DNA from: Shinella lacus
GTDB lineage: Bacteria > Pseudomonadota > Alphaproteobacteria > Rhizobiales > Rhizobiaceae
Reading direction: 5' to 3'
DNA length: 64,000 nt
Assembly (NCBI RefSeq): GCF_010994755.1
Contig: NZ_WHSB02000007.1
Span: 248,001 to 312,000, forward strand
Shown: positions 18,387 to 27,938 of the stretch, piece by piece
Position numbering within the stretch: position 1 is the stretch's first letter
How the letters are laid out: each line of letters begins with the position of its first letter
The notes under the pieces: generated by a model
What the model was told of the DNA's origin: nothing
The model's database searches: none
Seen by the model: the letters and a program-made list of their open reading frames with translations, nothing else
Made by a program: the position numbers and the translations under genes

Positions 18387-18572
18387 ATGGGGGCATTCAG
18401 CGTATTTCACTGGCTGATCGTGGTCGTCTGCATTGTCAACGTTTTTGCATTGTGGCGATTGCTCCCACGCTCGGGCATTCCGAACTGGGTTGGAATCCTC
18501 GGAATTTTCCCGCCTTTTGCCTTCATTCTGCTTTGGATCGTCAGCTTCAAGAAATGGCCTAGCAATGTCTGA
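18387..18572 (+). CDS. Small two-helix membrane protein embedded in the nuo operon
   Basis: A 61-aa protein not matching any canonical complex I subunit. It has two predicted transmembrane segments (about 7-25 and 35-54) separated by [10 protein letters not shown], with a basic C-terminal [12 protein letters not shown] lies upstream of ATG 18387, and the stop overlaps the nuoD start by 8 bases, arguing strongly that it is translated. It fits an accessory, assembly or lipid-facing role in complex I, but that rests on position only. Confidence 0.75.
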   Translation: MGAFSVFHWLIVVVCIVNVFALWRLLPRSGIPNWVGILGIFPPFAFILLWIVSFKKWPSNV

Positions 18573-19755
18573 GCACAACGTTCGCAATTTCAACATCAAC
18601 TTCGGCCCGCAGCATCCTGCGGCGCACGGGGTTCTTCGTCTGGTCCTCGAACTGGACGGCGAAATCGTCGAGCGCGTCGATCCGCATATCGGCCTGCTGC
18701 ATCGCGGCACCGAAAAGCTCATCGAGACGAAGACCTATCTCCAGGCTGTGCCCTATTTCGACCGCCTCGACTACGTGGCGCCGATGAACCAGGAGCATGC
18801 CTTCGCGCTCGCCGTCGAGCGCCTGACGGGCACCGAGGTTCCGATCCGCGGCCAGATCATCCGCGTGCTCTATTCCGAAATCGGCCGCATCCTCTCGCAT
18901 CTCCTCAACGTCACCACGCAGGCCATGGACGTCGGCGCGCTGACGCCGCCGCTCTGGGGTTTCGAAGAGCGCGAAAAGCTGATGGTGTTCTATGAGCGCG
19001 CCTGCGGCGCGCGCATGCACTCGGCCTATATCCGTCCGGGCGGCGTGCACCAGGACCTGCCGCACGAGCTGGTGGAAGACATCGGCAAGTGGATCGACCC
19101 GTTCCTGAAGACCGTCGACGATATCGACGAACTCTTGACCGGCAACCGCATCTTCAAGCAGCGCAACGTCGATATCGGCGTCGTAAAGCTGGAAGATTGC
19201 TGGGCCTGGGGTTTTTCCGGCGTCATGGTGCGCGGCTCGGGCGCTGCCTGGGACCTGCGCCGTTCCCAGCCCTACGAGTGCTATTCCGATTTCGATTTCG
19301 ACATTCCGATCGGCAAGAACGGCGACTGCTACGACCGTTACGTCATCCGCATGATCGAGATGCGCGAATCGGCGAAGATCATGCGCCAGTGCGTCAACCG
19401 CCTGCTCGGCGACGCCAAGGTCGGTCCGGTCTCCTCGGTCGACGGCAAGATGGTTCCGCCGAAGCGCGGCCAGATGAAGCGGTCGATGGAAGCGCTCATC
19501 CACCACTTCAAGCTCTACACCGAGGGCTATCACGTGCCTGCCGGCGAAGTTTACGCAGCCGTCGAAGCGCCGAAGGGCGAGTTCGGCGTCTACCTCGTCG
19601 CTGACGGCACCAACAAGCCCTATCGCTGCAAGATCCGCGCCCCGGGCTATGCCCACCTCCAGGCGATGGATTTCATCTGTCGCGGGCACCAGCTCGCCGA
19701 CGTCTCGGCGATCCTGGGCTCCCTCGACATCGTGTTCGGCGAGGTTGACCGCTGA
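18565..19755 (+). CDS. nuoD: NADH-quinone oxidoreductase subunit D
   Basis: A 396-aa 49-kDa-type subunit that forms the quinone chamber with NuoB. The N-terminus has [19 protein letters not shown], including the quinone-pocket His residues, and the C-terminus has DIVFGEVDR, the usual end of the protein. ATG 18565 (MSEHNVRNF) is the standard start; it lies 8 bases inside the preceding small gene. The TGA overlaps the ATG of the next small gene (TGATG), so translation is coupled throughout this part of the operon. Confidence 0.97.
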   Translation: MSEHNVRNFNINFGPQHPAAHGVLRLVLELDGEIVERVDPHIGLLHRGTEKLIETKTYLQAVPYFDRLDYVAPMNQEHAFALAVERLTGTEVPIRGQIIRVLYSEIGRILSHLLNVTTQAMDVGALTPPLWGFEEREKLMVFYERACGARMHSAYIRPGGVHQDLPHELVEDIGKWIDPFLKTVDDIDELLTGNRIFKQRNVDIGVVKLEDCWAWGFSGVMVRGSGAAWDLRRSQPYECYSDFDFDIPIGKNGDCYDRYVIRMIEMRESAKIMRQCVNRLLGDAKVGPVSSVDGKMVPPKRGQMKRSMEALIHHFKLYTEGYHVPAGEVYAAVEAPKGEFGVYLVADGTNKPYRCKIRAPGYAHLQAMDFICRGHQLADVSAILGSLDIVFGEVDR

Positions 19756-19994
19756 TGCCGAGACTGGCCACCGCCATCGCCCTCTTGCTGGTGACCGCTT
19801 TCGCTGCGCAGGCGCAGGATGCGGAAGGCAGCGTCTCGTCTGCCACGATGGGCGAACTGGTGGACCAGGGTTACGAGATCAAGGCCGCGGCGCCGAACGG
19901 CAGCCGCTATGTCGTATTCATGCAGAAAGAGAAGTCGGCCTACGCCTGCGAATTCGTCAACACGGCGCAAACGCAGTGCAGGCAGATTAACTGA
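19755..19994 (+). CDS. Small secreted protein between nuoD and nuoE
   Basis: 79 aa with a clear Sec signal peptide (about 1-20, ending AFAAQAQ). The mature domain is about 58 residues with two cysteines (YACEFVNTAQTQC) that could form a disulfide in the periplasm. The ATG overlaps the nuoD stop, so it is expressed with the operon. No known complex I subunit looks like this. A small periplasmic protein may be tied to assembly or merely share the transcript; function unknown. Confidence 0.72.
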   Translation: MPRLATAIALLLVTAFAAQAQDAEGSVSSATMGELVDQGYEIKAAAPNGSRYVVFMQKEKSAYACEFVNTAQTQCRQIN

Positions 19995-20010
19995 GACAAG
20001 GCGTTACAGA

Positions 20011-21144
20011 ATGTCCGTTCGTCGACTAGCCGAAGACAATGTCCAACCCGCGAGCTTCGCCTTCACCAAGGAGAATGCGAGCTGGGCCAAGGCAACGATC
20101 AAGAAGTATCCGAAGGGCCGCGAGCAATCGGCGGTCATCCCGCTTCTGATGCGCGCGCAGGAGCAGGACGGCTGGGTCACCAAGGCCTCGATCGAAGCCA
20201 TCGCCGACATGCTCGGCATGGCCTATATCCGAGTGCTCGAAGTCGCGACCTTCTATACACAGTTCCAGCTCGGGCCGGTCGGCACGCGCGCCCATGTCCA
20301 GGTTTGCGGCACGACGCCCTGCATGCTGCGCGGCGCGGAAGACCTCATCAATGTCTGCAAGAAGCGCATCCACGCCGAACCCCATCACCTGAACGAGAGC
20401 GGCACGCTGTCCTGGGAAGAGGTCGAGTGTCTGGGCGCCTGCGTCAATGCGCCGATGATCATGATCTTCAAGGACAGCTTTGAAGACCTGACCGCGACGC
20501 AGCTCGAACACATCATCGACCGTTTCGATGCCGGCAAGGGATCCACCGTGGAGACCGGCCCGCAGGTCGACCGCATCTTTTCCGCTCCGGTCGGCGGCCT
20601 CACCAGCCTGAACGAGCCGGAACCGGCCGCCAGGAAGGTGACGACCCGCGCCAAGAAGACCGAGGGTGACAGCGTCAGCGTTCCCCCGTCGAATGCCGCC
20701 AAGCCGACGACCGACGCCGTTGAGACCGATCCCAAGCTGAAGACGCCGGCAACCGCCAAGGCGGAAGCGGCCGCCAACACCAAGGCGACGGGCGACACGC
20801 GCGCCGAAGGCGGCGACAATGAAGCCAAGCAGCCGGTGGCTGCGGCCGGCAAGCCGTCGCTCGAAGACAAGGACCGTCCAGCGGGCATCGCGCGCCCCGC
20901 GACCGTGGACGACCTGAAGCTCATCTCCGGCGTCGGACCGAAGATCGAGGGCATTCTGCACGAACTCGGCATCTTCACCTTCGCACAGGTTTCCTCCTGG
21001 AAGCTGGAAGAGCGCGCCTGGGTCGATTCCTATCTGAATTTCAAGGGCCGCATCGAACGCGACGACTGGGTCAGGCAGGCCGAGGCGCTCGCAAAGGGCG
21101 GCGAAGCGGAATACATCCGCGTGTTCGGCAAGAAGCCGCGGTAA
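20011..21144 (+). CDS. nuoE: NADH-quinone oxidoreductase subunit E with C-terminal HhH extension
   Basis: 377 aa, roughly twice the basic NuoE length. Residues about 1-170 form the thioredoxin-like 24-kDa domain with [2Fe-2S] ligands in QVCGTTPCMLRG and ECLGACVNAPM. A Lys/Ala/Thr-rich linker (about 205-295) leads to a C-terminal helix-hairpin-helix domain (LKLISGVGPKIEGILHELG, about 307-325, then GRIERDDW). Long NuoE proteins of this kind are known in rhizobia. The HhH domain is clearly homologous to the C-terminus of the separate protein at 22466-23086. ATG 20011 gives MSVRRLAEDN, the usual start. Confidence 0.95.
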   Translation: MSVRRLAEDNVQPASFAFTKENASWAKATIKKYPKGREQSAVIPLLMRAQEQDGWVTKASIEAIADMLGMAYIRVLEVATFYTQFQLGPVGTRAHVQVCGTTPCMLRGAEDLINVCKKRIHAEPHHLNESGTLSWEEVECLGACVNAPMIMIFKDSFEDLTATQLEHIIDRFDAGKGSTVETGPQVDRIFSAPVGGLTSLNEPEPAARKVTTRAKKTEGDSVSVPPSNAAKPTTDAVETDPKLKTPATAKAEAAANTKATGDTRAEGGDNEAKQPVAAAGKPSLEDKDRPAGIARPATVDDLKLISGVGPKIEGILHELGIFTFAQVSSWKLEERAWVDSYLNFKGRIERDDWVRQAEALAKGGEAEYIRVFGKKPR

Positions 21145-21155
21145 AGAGGTGAACC

Positions 21156-22460
21156 ATGCTTAAAGACCAGGATCGCATCTTCACCAATATCTACGGCACC
21201 AAGGACAAGTCGCTGAAGGGCGCCATGGCCCGCGGCCATTGGGACGGCACCAAGGAGCTGCTCGAAAAGGGCCGCGACTGGATCATCAACGAGGTCAAGG
21301 CATCCGGCCTGCGCGGCCGTGGCGGCGCCGGCTTCCCGACCGGCCTCAAGTGGTCCTTCATGCCGAAGGAATCCGACGGCCGTCCGCACTACCTCGTCGT
21401 CAATGCCGACGAATCCGAGCCCGGCACCTGCAAGGACCGCGATATCCTGCGCCACGATCCGCACACGCTGATCGAAGGCTGCGTCGTCGCCTCCTTCGCC
21501 ATGGGCGCCAACGCCGCTTACATTTATGTGCGCGGCGAGTTCATCCGCGAGCGCGAGGCGCTCCAGGCCGCGATCGACGAGTGCTATGACGCCGGTCTTC
21601 TCGGCAAGAACAACAAGCTCGGCTACGACATCGACATCTACGTCCACCACGGCGCCGGCGCCTATATCTGCGGCGAGGAAACCGCGCTGCTGGAAAGCCT
21701 GGAAGGCAAGAAGGGCCAGCCGCGCCTGAAGCCGCCGTTCCCGGCCAACATGGGTCTCTACGGTTGCCCGACCACGGTCAACAACGTTGAATCGATTGCC
21801 GTCACGCCGACGATCCTGCGCCGCGGCGCCGCCTGGTTCTCCTCCTTCGGCCGCCCGAACAATGTCGGCACCAAGCTGTTCATGATGTCCGGCCACGTCA
21901 ACCGGCCCTGCACGGTCGAGGAGGCCATGGGCATCTCCTTCAAGGAGATGGTCGAAAAGCACGGCGGCGGCATCCGCGGCGGCTGGGACAATCTTCTCGC
22001 CGTCATTCCGGGCGGCGCGTCCTGCCCGGTCGTCAAGGGCGAAGACATGATGAATGTCACGCTCGACTTCGACGGCCTGCGCGAGGTGAAGTCCTCCTTC
22101 GGCACCGGCGGCATGATCATCATGGATCGCTCGACGGATATCATCAAGGCGATCTGGCGCATCTCGGCCTTCTTCAAGCACGAGAGCTGCGGCCAGTGCA
22201 CGCCGTGCCGCGAAGGCACCGGCTGGATGATGCGCGTCATGCAGCGCATGGTCACGGGCAATGCCCAGAAGCGCGAAATCGACATGCTGTTCGACGTGAC
22301 GAAGCAGATCGAAGGTCACACGATCTGCGCGCTCGGCGATGCGGCCGCCTGGCCGATCCAGGGCCTCATCCGCAACTTCCGTCCGGAGATCGAGGCGCGC
22401 ATCGACAAGTATACGGCAAACGCCACGGCGCATGGCGCCGTGCTTGAAGCAGCGGAGTAA
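21156..22460 (+). CDS. nuoF: NADH-quinone oxidoreductase subunit F
   Basis: A 434-aa 51-kDa-type subunit that binds NADH, FMN and a [4Fe-4S] cluster. The FMN/NADH motif [16 protein letters not shown] (about 50-65), the [15 protein letters not shown] segment (about 169-183) and the cluster motif [12 protein letters not shown] (about 345-356) with the distal Cys near [12 protein letters not shown] are all present. It lies 11 bases after nuoE. The frame is unbroken and length is normal. Confidence 0.97.
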   Translation: MLKDQDRIFTNIYGTKDKSLKGAMARGHWDGTKELLEKGRDWIINEVKASGLRGRGGAGFPTGLKWSFMPKESDGRPHYLVVNADESEPGTCKDRDILRHDPHTLIEGCVVASFAMGANAAYIYVRGEFIREREALQAAIDECYDAGLLGKNNKLGYDIDIYVHHGAGAYICGEETALLESLEGKKGQPRLKPPFPANMGLYGCPTTVNNVESIAVTPTILRRGAAWFSSFGRPNNVGTKLFMMSGHVNRPCTVEEAMGISFKEMVEKHGGGIRGGWDNLLAVIPGGASCPVVKGEDMMNVTLDFDGLREVKSSFGTGGMIIMDRSTDIIKAIWRISAFFKHESCGQCTPCREGTGWMMRVMQRMVTGNAQKREIDMLFDVTKQIEGHTICALGDAAAWPIQGLIRNFRPEIEARIDKYTANATAHGAVLEAAE

Positions 22461-22465
22461 ACGCG

Positions 22466-23086
22466 ATGACGAAGCCGGCAGGACAGGATGCGAATGCAAC
22501 CAGAGTTCAGCCGGCGCCAGTCGCCGGCGACGACCCTTTCGGTCTGGCGCCGTGGCTGAAGGACATGCCGGGCGTGCCGCTGCATCCGCTGATGGCCCAT
22601 CCGGTGGCGGCAATGGCCGCCACGACGGCGATCGGTTTCGGTATCGCCGGCCAGATGGCCGGGCTGATGCTGGGTATGATGAAGACCGCGACGGAGCGCG
22701 CCAGGGTGGCGCTCGACGAAGCGGCGGATGCCACGGCGGAAACGGTCGCGCCGGTCAAGGCGAAGCCGGTGCTGAACGTGGTGGTGGCGGAACCGAAGAT
22801 CGAGATGGCGCGCGAAAGCGCGACGCCGAAGAAGGCGGAAGCGAAGCCCGCGCGCAAGGCGCCGGCCGTGAAAGCCGCGAAGGCCGATGACCTGAAAGCG
22901 ATTTCGGGCATCGGGCCGAAGCTGGAGCAGGTGCTGAACGGCATGGGCGTCCGGCGTTACGCCGACATCGCGGCCCTGAAGGCCGAGGATGTGGCGAGGA
23001 TTGAAGCCGAACTCGGGTTCGCCGGGCGCATTGCCCGCGATCGCTGGGTGGAGCAGGCAAAGGCGCTGGTGAAGGGCAGGGGCTAA
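22466..23086 (+). CDS. Nuo-operon accessory protein with C-terminal helix-hairpin-helix domain
   Basis: A 206-aa protein starting 5 bases after nuoF. It has a Pro/Gly-rich N-terminus, a hydrophobic helix at about 46-69 (MAHPVAAMAATTAIGFGIAGQ onward), and an Ala/Lys-rich linker. The C-terminal HhH domain (DLKAISGIGPKLEQVLNGMG, then GRIARDRWVEQAKAL) matches the NuoE extension nearly position for position. The layout suggests a membrane anchor bearing a sister of the NuoE tail domain. Related genes appear at this place in rhizobial nuo operons; function is not established. Confidence 0.78.
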   Translation: MTKPAGQDANATRVQPAPVAGDDPFGLAPWLKDMPGVPLHPLMAHPVAAMAATTAIGFGIAGQMAGLMLGMMKTATERARVALDEAADATAETVAPVKAKPVLNVVVAEPKIEMARESATPKKAEAKPARKAPAVKAAKADDLKAISGIGPKLEQVLNGMGVRRYADIAALKAEDVARIEAELGFAGRIARDRWVEQAKALVKGRG

Positions 23087-23207
23087 GCCCACCGGAACTG
23101 GCGAAACGGAACAAAGGCTGGCGGGACGGGCAGAGAGCCCAAAACAACGGCTGGAGAGAATGGCGCTGGCAAGACGCAGCGACTGCGTCAAAAGCGGGAA
23201 TTGAGAT

Positions 23208-25286
23208 ATGGCAAAGCTGAAAGTCGACGGAAAAGAAATCGAAGTGCCGGATCACTTCACGCTGCTTCAGGCGTGCGAGGATGCGGGCGCCGAAGTTCCG
23301 CGCTTCTGTTTCCACGAGCGGCTGTCGGTTGCCGGCAACTGCCGCATGTGCCTCGTCGAGGTGAAGGGCGGCCCGCCGAAGCCGGCGGCCTCCTGCGCCA
23401 TGAGCGTACGGGACCTCCGTCCCGGCCCGAACGGCGAGCCGCCGGAAGTCTTCACCACCACGCCGATGGTCAAGAAGGCGCGCGAGGGGGTGATGGAGTT
23501 CCTGCTCATCAACCATCCGCTCGACTGCCCGATCTGCGACCAGGGCGGCGAATGCGACCTGCAGGACCAGGCGATGGCCTTCGGCATCGACTCGTCGCGC
23601 TACCAGGAAAACAAGCGCGCGGTCGAGGACAAGTATATCGGTCCGCTCGTCAAGACGATCATGAACCGCTGCATCCACTGCACGCGTTGTGTTCGTTTCA
23701 CGACGGAAGTCGCCGGCATCACCGAGCTTGGCCTGATCGGCCGCGGTGAAGATGCCGAGATCACCACCTATCTCGAACAGGCGATGACCTCTGAGCTCCA
23801 GGGCAATGTGGTCGACCTCTGCCCGGTCGGCGCTCTGACCTCCAAGCCCTTCGCCTTCACGGCGCGTCCGTGGGAACTGAACAAGACCGAATCGATCGAC
23901 GTCATGGACGCCGTCGGCTCGGCGATCCGCGTCGATACCCGCGGCCGCGAAGTCATGCGCATCCTGCCGCGCGTCAACGAAGAGATCAACGAAGAGTGGA
24001 TCTCCGACAAGACCCGCTTCATCTGGGATGGCCTGAAGACCCAGCGCCTCGACCGTCCTTATGTCCGCAAGGACGGCCGTCTCCAGCCCGCCACCTGGGC
24101 GGACGCTTTCGGCGCCATCAAGACCGCCGTTGCCGGCACGTCCGGTGACCGCATCGGCGCGATTGCCGGCGACCTTGCCTCCGTCGAGGAAATGTTTGCG
24201 CTGCGCGAACTGATGACGGCGCTCGGCTCGACCAACATCGATTGCCGCCAGGACGGTTCCACGCTCGACCCGTCGCTCGGCCGCGCCAGCTACCTGTTCA
24301 ACCCGACCATCGAAGGCATCGAACAGGCCGATGCGCTGCTGATCGTCGGCTCCAACCCGCGCTTCGAGGCGGCCGTGCTCAACGCGCGCATCCGCAAGCG
24401 CTGGCGGATGGACAACTTCCCGATCGGCGTGATCGGCGAACAGGGCGAACTGCGCTACGGCTACGAATATCTCGGCGCCGGCACGGACACGCTCTCCGGC
24501 CTCATCGACGGCTCGGTCAAGTTCGCTGCCAAGCTCAAGAAGGCCCAGCGCCCGATGATCATCGTCGGCCAGGGCGCGCTGTCGCGTGCCGATGGCCTCG
24601 CCGTGCTCTCGGCCATCACCAAGCTTGCCGAAAGCGTCGGCGCGGTGAAGGCGGACTGGAACGGCCTCGCCGTTCTCCACACCGCGGCATCCCGCGTCGG
24701 CGGCCTCGATCTTGGCTTCGTGCCGGGCGAGGGCGGCAAGGCGGCGGCCGACATGCTTGATGGCACGGACGTGCTCTTCCTGCTCGGCGCCGACGAAATG
24801 GACTTTGCCAGGAAGACCGCCTTCACGGTCTATATCGGCTCGCATGGCGACAACGCGGCGCATGTCGCCGACGTCATCCTGCCGGGCGCGACCTACACCG
24901 AGAAGTCGGGCACCTGGGTCAACACCGAGGGCCGCGTCCAGGTGGGCAACCGCGCCGGCTTCGCGCCGGGCGACGCCCGCGAGGACTGGGCGATCCTGCG
25001 GGCACTTTCCGACGTGCTCGGCAAGAAGCTGCCGTTCGATTCGCTCGTGCAGCTGCGCGCAAAACTCCACGCCGCACACCCGCATTTTGCCGCAGTCGAC
25101 GAGATTGCGACGGGCGAAATCGCCGATCTTTCCGCACTTGCGAAAAAAGGCGGGACGATGGCGAATTCCGGGTTTGCGTCTCCGATCAAAGACTTCTATT
25201 TGACGAACCCGATAGCGCGCGCCTCCGCGGTCATGGCCGAGTGCTCGGCGCTGGCCCGCAACAATTTCAAAGCCGCGGCGGAATGA
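23208..25286 (+). CDS. nuoG: NADH-quinone oxidoreductase subunit G
   Basis: A 692-aa 75-kDa-type subunit. An N-terminal ferredoxin-like [2Fe-2S] domain has [15 protein letters not shown] and a later Cys in AASCAMS. A His/Cys [4Fe-4S] site is [18 protein letters not shown], and a second [4Fe-4S] site is [10 protein letters not shown]. The rest is a molybdopterin-oxidoreductase-like domain that no longer binds cofactor in this family. It passes electrons from NuoF towards NuoI. It starts 121 bases after the HhH gene, a longer gap than elsewhere in the operon. Confidence 0.97.
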   Translation: MAKLKVDGKEIEVPDHFTLLQACEDAGAEVPRFCFHERLSVAGNCRMCLVEVKGGPPKPAASCAMSVRDLRPGPNGEPPEVFTTTPMVKKAREGVMEFLLINHPLDCPICDQGGECDLQDQAMAFGIDSSRYQENKRAVEDKYIGPLVKTIMNRCIHCTRCVRFTTEVAGITELGLIGRGEDAEITTYLEQAMTSELQGNVVDLCPVGALTSKPFAFTARPWELNKTESIDVMDAVGSAIRVDTRGREVMRILPRVNEEINEEWISDKTRFIWDGLKTQRLDRPYVRKDGRLQPATWADAFGAIKTAVAGTSGDRIGAIAGDLASVEEMFALRELMTALGSTNIDCRQDGSTLDPSLGRASYLFNPTIEGIEQADALLIVGSNPRFEAAVLNARIRKRWRMDNFPIGVIGEQGELRYGYEYLGAGTDTLSGLIDGSVKFAAKLKKAQRPMIIVGQGALSRADGLAVLSAITKLAESVGAVKADWNGLAVLHTAASRVGGLDLGFVPGEGGKAAADMLDGTDVLFLLGADEMDFARKTAFTVYIGSHGDNAAHVADVILPGATYTEKSGTWVNTEGRVQVGNRAGFAPGDAREDWAILRALSDVLGKKLPFDSLVQLRAKLHAAHPHFAAVDEIATGEIADLSALAKKGGTMANSGFASPIKDFYLTNPIARASAVMAECSALARNNFKAAAE

Positions 25287-25306
25287 GCGCGAAGGAATAA
25301 GACGTT

Positions 25307-26353
25307 ATGGACGCTTTCATTTCGACCTACGTTTGGCCTGGCCTGATCATGGTGGCCCAGTCGCTCCTGCTGCTGGTCGCGCTGCTGGTCTTCATCGCCT
25401 ACGTGCTTCTCGCCGACCGCAAGATCTGGGCCGCCGTTCAGCTTCGCCGCGGCCCGAACGTCGTCGGCCCCTGGGGCCTGTTCCAGTCCTTCGCCGACCT
25501 TCTGAAGTTCGTCTTCAAGGAGCCGGTCATCCCGGCGACGGCCAACAAGGTGATCTTCCTTCTGGCCCCGCTCGTCTCCGTGACGCTGGCGCTCGCCACC
25601 TGGGCGGTCGTGCCGCTGAATGACGGATGGGTCATTGCCAACATCAATGTCGGCATCCTCTACATCTTCGCGATCTCCTCGCTCGAAGTGTACGGCATCA
25701 TCATGGGCGGCTGGGCTTCGAACTCGAAGTATCCGTTCCTCGGTGCGCTGCGCTCCGCCGCACAGATGGTCTCCTACGAAGTCTCGATCGGCTTCGTCAT
25801 CGTCACCGTGCTGCTCTGCGTCGGCTCGCTCAACCTGACGGACATCGTCAACTCGCAGCGTGACGGCGTCGGCACGATGATCGGCCTGCCGGGTTCGTTC
25901 CTCGACTGGCACTGGCTGGCGCTGTTCCCGATGTTCGTGGTGTTCTTCATCTCGGCGCTGGCCGAAACGAACCGCCCGCCCTTCGACCTTCCGGAAGCCG
26001 AATCCGAACTCGTTGCCGGCTTCATGGTCGAGTACGGCTCGACCCCGTACATGATGTTCATGCTCGGCGAATATGCCGCCATCTGCCTGATGTGCGCGCT
26101 GACGACGATCCTCTTCCTCGGCGGCTGGCTGCCCCCGGTCGACGTCTGGTTCCTCAATTGGGTCCCGGGCATCATCTGGTTCGTGCTCAAGGCCTCCTTC
26201 GTCTTCTTCATGTTCGCGATGGTGAAGGCCTTCGTGCCGCGCTACCGCTACGACCAGCTCATGCGTCTGGGCTGGAAGGTCTTCCTTCCGATCTCGCTCG
26301 CCATGGTGGTCATCGTTGCATTCGTGCTGAAGCTCACCGGCTGGTCCGCATGA
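25307..26353 (+). CDS. nuoH: NADH-quinone oxidoreductase subunit H
   Basis: A 348-aa ND1-like membrane subunit with about eight transmembrane helices. It forms the junction between quinone chamber and membrane arm. The signature [25 protein letters not shown] is intact at about 222-246, as is the early [22 protein letters not shown] precedes ATG 25307. Confidence 0.97.
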   Translation: MDAFISTYVWPGLIMVAQSLLLLVALLVFIAYVLLADRKIWAAVQLRRGPNVVGPWGLFQSFADLLKFVFKEPVIPATANKVIFLLAPLVSVTLALATWAVVPLNDGWVIANINVGILYIFAISSLEVYGIIMGGWASNSKYPFLGALRSAAQMVSYEVSIGFVIVTVLLCVGSLNLTDIVNSQRDGVGTMIGLPGSFLDWHWLALFPMFVVFFISALAETNRPPFDLPEAESELVAGFMVEYGSTPYMMFMLGEYAAICLMCALTTILFLGGWLPPVDVWFLNWVPGIIWFVLKASFVFFMFAMVKAFVPRYRYDQLMRLGWKVFLPISLAMVVIVAFVLKLTGWSA

Positions 26354-26389
26354 GGACCGCCCCGACCCTCAGCAGCATTGGAGCTTGAA

Positions 26390-26881
26390 ATGGCTAGTCT
26401 TTCGCAAGCCGTAAATTCGCTGTTCCTCAAGGAATTCGTCGGCGCCTTCTTCCTGTCGATGCGCTACTTCTTCCGCCCGAAGGCGACGGTGAACTATCCC
26501 TTCGAAAAGGGCCCGGTCTCTCCGCGCTTCCGCGGCGAGCATGCGCTGCGCCGTTACCCCAACGGCGAAGAGCGCTGCATTGCCTGCAAGCTGTGCGAGG
26601 CGATCTGTCCTGCCCAGGCCATCACCATCGAGGCGGGGCCGCGCCGCAATGACGGCACGCGCCGCACGGTGCGTTACGATATCGACATGGTGAAGTGCAT
26701 TTATTGCGGCTTCTGCCAGGAAGCCTGCCCGGTCGACGCCATCGTCGAGGGACCGAACTTCGAGTTCGCGACCGAGACGCGCGAGGAGCTCTACTACGAC
26801 AAGCAGAAGCTGCTCGAGAACGGCGATCGCTGGGAGCGGGAAATCGCCCGCAACATCGGCATGGATTCGCCTTACCGCTGA
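26390..26881 (+). CDS. nuoI: NADH-quinone oxidoreductase subunit I
   Basis: A 163-aa TYKY-type ferredoxin subunit with two [4Fe-4S] motifs: [12 protein letters not shown] (about 61-72) and [12 protein letters not shown] (about 100-111). It carries electrons from NuoG towards NuoB. ATG 26390 ([12 protein letters not shown]) is the usual alphaproteobacterial start; a TTG 12 bases upstream is in frame but lacks support. Confidence 0.97.
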   Translation: MASLSQAVNSLFLKEFVGAFFLSMRYFFRPKATVNYPFEKGPVSPRFRGEHALRRYPNGEERCIACKLCEAICPAQAITIEAGPRRNDGTRRTVRYDIDMVKCIYCGFCQEACPVDAIVEGPNFEFATETREELYYDKQKLLENGDRWEREIARNIGMDSPYR

Positions 26882-26909
26882 TCGGCGGAAAGGCAAGATG
26901 AACGTAAGT

Positions 26910-26931
26910 GCCTGACGAGTGGTCGTCAGGC
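26910..26931 (+). other. Perfect intergenic hairpin between nuoI and nuoJ
   Basis: GCCTGACGA (26910-26918) and TCGTCAGGC (26923-26931) form a 9-bp stem with a GTGG loop in the 99-base nuoI-nuoJ gap, the only long gap in this part of the operon. There is no T-run, so it is not a simple terminator. It could protect mRNA ends or mark a processing site. A five-codon ATG...TGA frame (26898-26915) runs into the stem. Confidence 0.5.
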
Positions 26932-26980
26932 TTCGACGGGGAAGGGGGACCTTCTCCGGGGAAGACGAAAAGGCACCAAA

Positions 26981-27595
26981 ATGGGTCTCCAGGCTCTATT
27001 CTTCTATCTCTTCGCCTTCGTGGCGGTGGCGTCCGCCTTCATGGTGATCTCGTCCAGGAATCCGGTCTATTCCGTGCTGTTCCTGATTCTCACCTTTTTC
27101 AATTCGGCAGGCCTGTTCCTGCTGACGGGCGCCGAATTCCTGGCGATGATCCTGCTGGTCGTCTATGTCGGCGCGGTCGCGGTTCTCTTCCTCTTCGTCG
27201 TGATGATGCTCGACATCGACTTTGCCGAATTGCGGGCAGGGGCGCTGGAATATGCGCCGGTCGGCGCGCTGATCGGCCTCATCCTTGCGGCCGAGCTGAT
27301 CATCGTCGTCGGCGGCTCGACGTTTGCGCCGGAGATCGCCAAGAACATCTCGATGCCGATCCCGCCGGTCTCCGAGCGGACGAACACGGCAGCGCTCGGC
27401 GACGTGCTCTACACGCACTATGTCTATTTCTTCCAGATCGCCGGCCTCGTGCTGCTCGTCGCCATGATCGGCGCGATCGTGCTGACGCTGCGCCACAAGC
27501 CGAACATCAAACGCCAGAACATCTCGCAGCAGGTTGCCCGCACGCCGGAAACCGCCGTCGAGGTCGTCAAGGTGAAGCCCGGCCAGGGCATCTGA
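26981..27595 (+). CDS. nuoJ: NADH-quinone oxidoreductase subunit J
   Basis: A 204-aa ND6-like membrane subunit with five helices in the first 175 residues, including the characteristic FLAMILLVVYVGAVAVLFLFVVMMLD stretch (third helix). The C-terminal about 30 residues form a hydrophilic tail (VEVVKVKPGQGI). ATG 26981 follows an A-rich stretch with AAAAGGCACC. Confidence 0.96.
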   Translation: MGLQALFFYLFAFVAVASAFMVISSRNPVYSVLFLILTFFNSAGLFLLTGAEFLAMILLVVYVGAVAVLFLFVVMMLDIDFAELRAGALEYAPVGALIGLILAAELIIVVGGSTFAPEIAKNISMPIPPVSERTNTAALGDVLYTHYVYFFQIAGLVLLVAMIGAIVLTLRHKPNIKRQNISQQVARTPETAVEVVKVKPGQGI

Positions 27596-27622
27596 GGCAG
27601 CGCGGGACCAAGGAAAAGCAAA

Positions 27623-27931
27623 ATGGAAATCGGTATTTCCCACTATCTCACCGTCAGCGCCATCCTCTTCACCCTCGGCGTCTTCGGCATCTTCCTCAAC
27701 CGGAAGAACGTCATCGTCATCCTGATGTCGATCGAGCTCATCCTGCTTGCGGTCAACATCAACATGGTCGCGTTCTCGGCCTTCCTGAACGACATCGTCG
27801 GCCAGGTCTTCGCACTGTTCATTCTGACCGTCGCGGCTGCGGAAGCCGCCATCGGTCTTGCAATACTCGTCGTCTTCTACCGCAACCGCGGTTCGATCGC
27901 CGTCGAAGACGTCAATATGATGAAGGGCTGA
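27623..27931 (+). CDS. nuoK: NADH-quinone oxidoreductase subunit K
   Basis: 102 aa, full ND4L length, with three transmembrane helices. Conserved membrane glutamates sit in [11 protein letters not shown] (about 36) and [11 protein letters not shown] (about 72), needed for proton pumping in the family. AAGG lies before ATG 27623. The gap to nuoL is 7 bases. Confidence 0.97.
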   Translation: MEIGISHYLTVSAILFTLGVFGIFLNRKNVIVILMSIELILLAVNINMVAFSAFLNDIVGQVFALFILTVAAAEAAIGLAILVVFYRNRGSIAVEDVNMMKG

Positions 27932-27938
27932 TCGGGTC

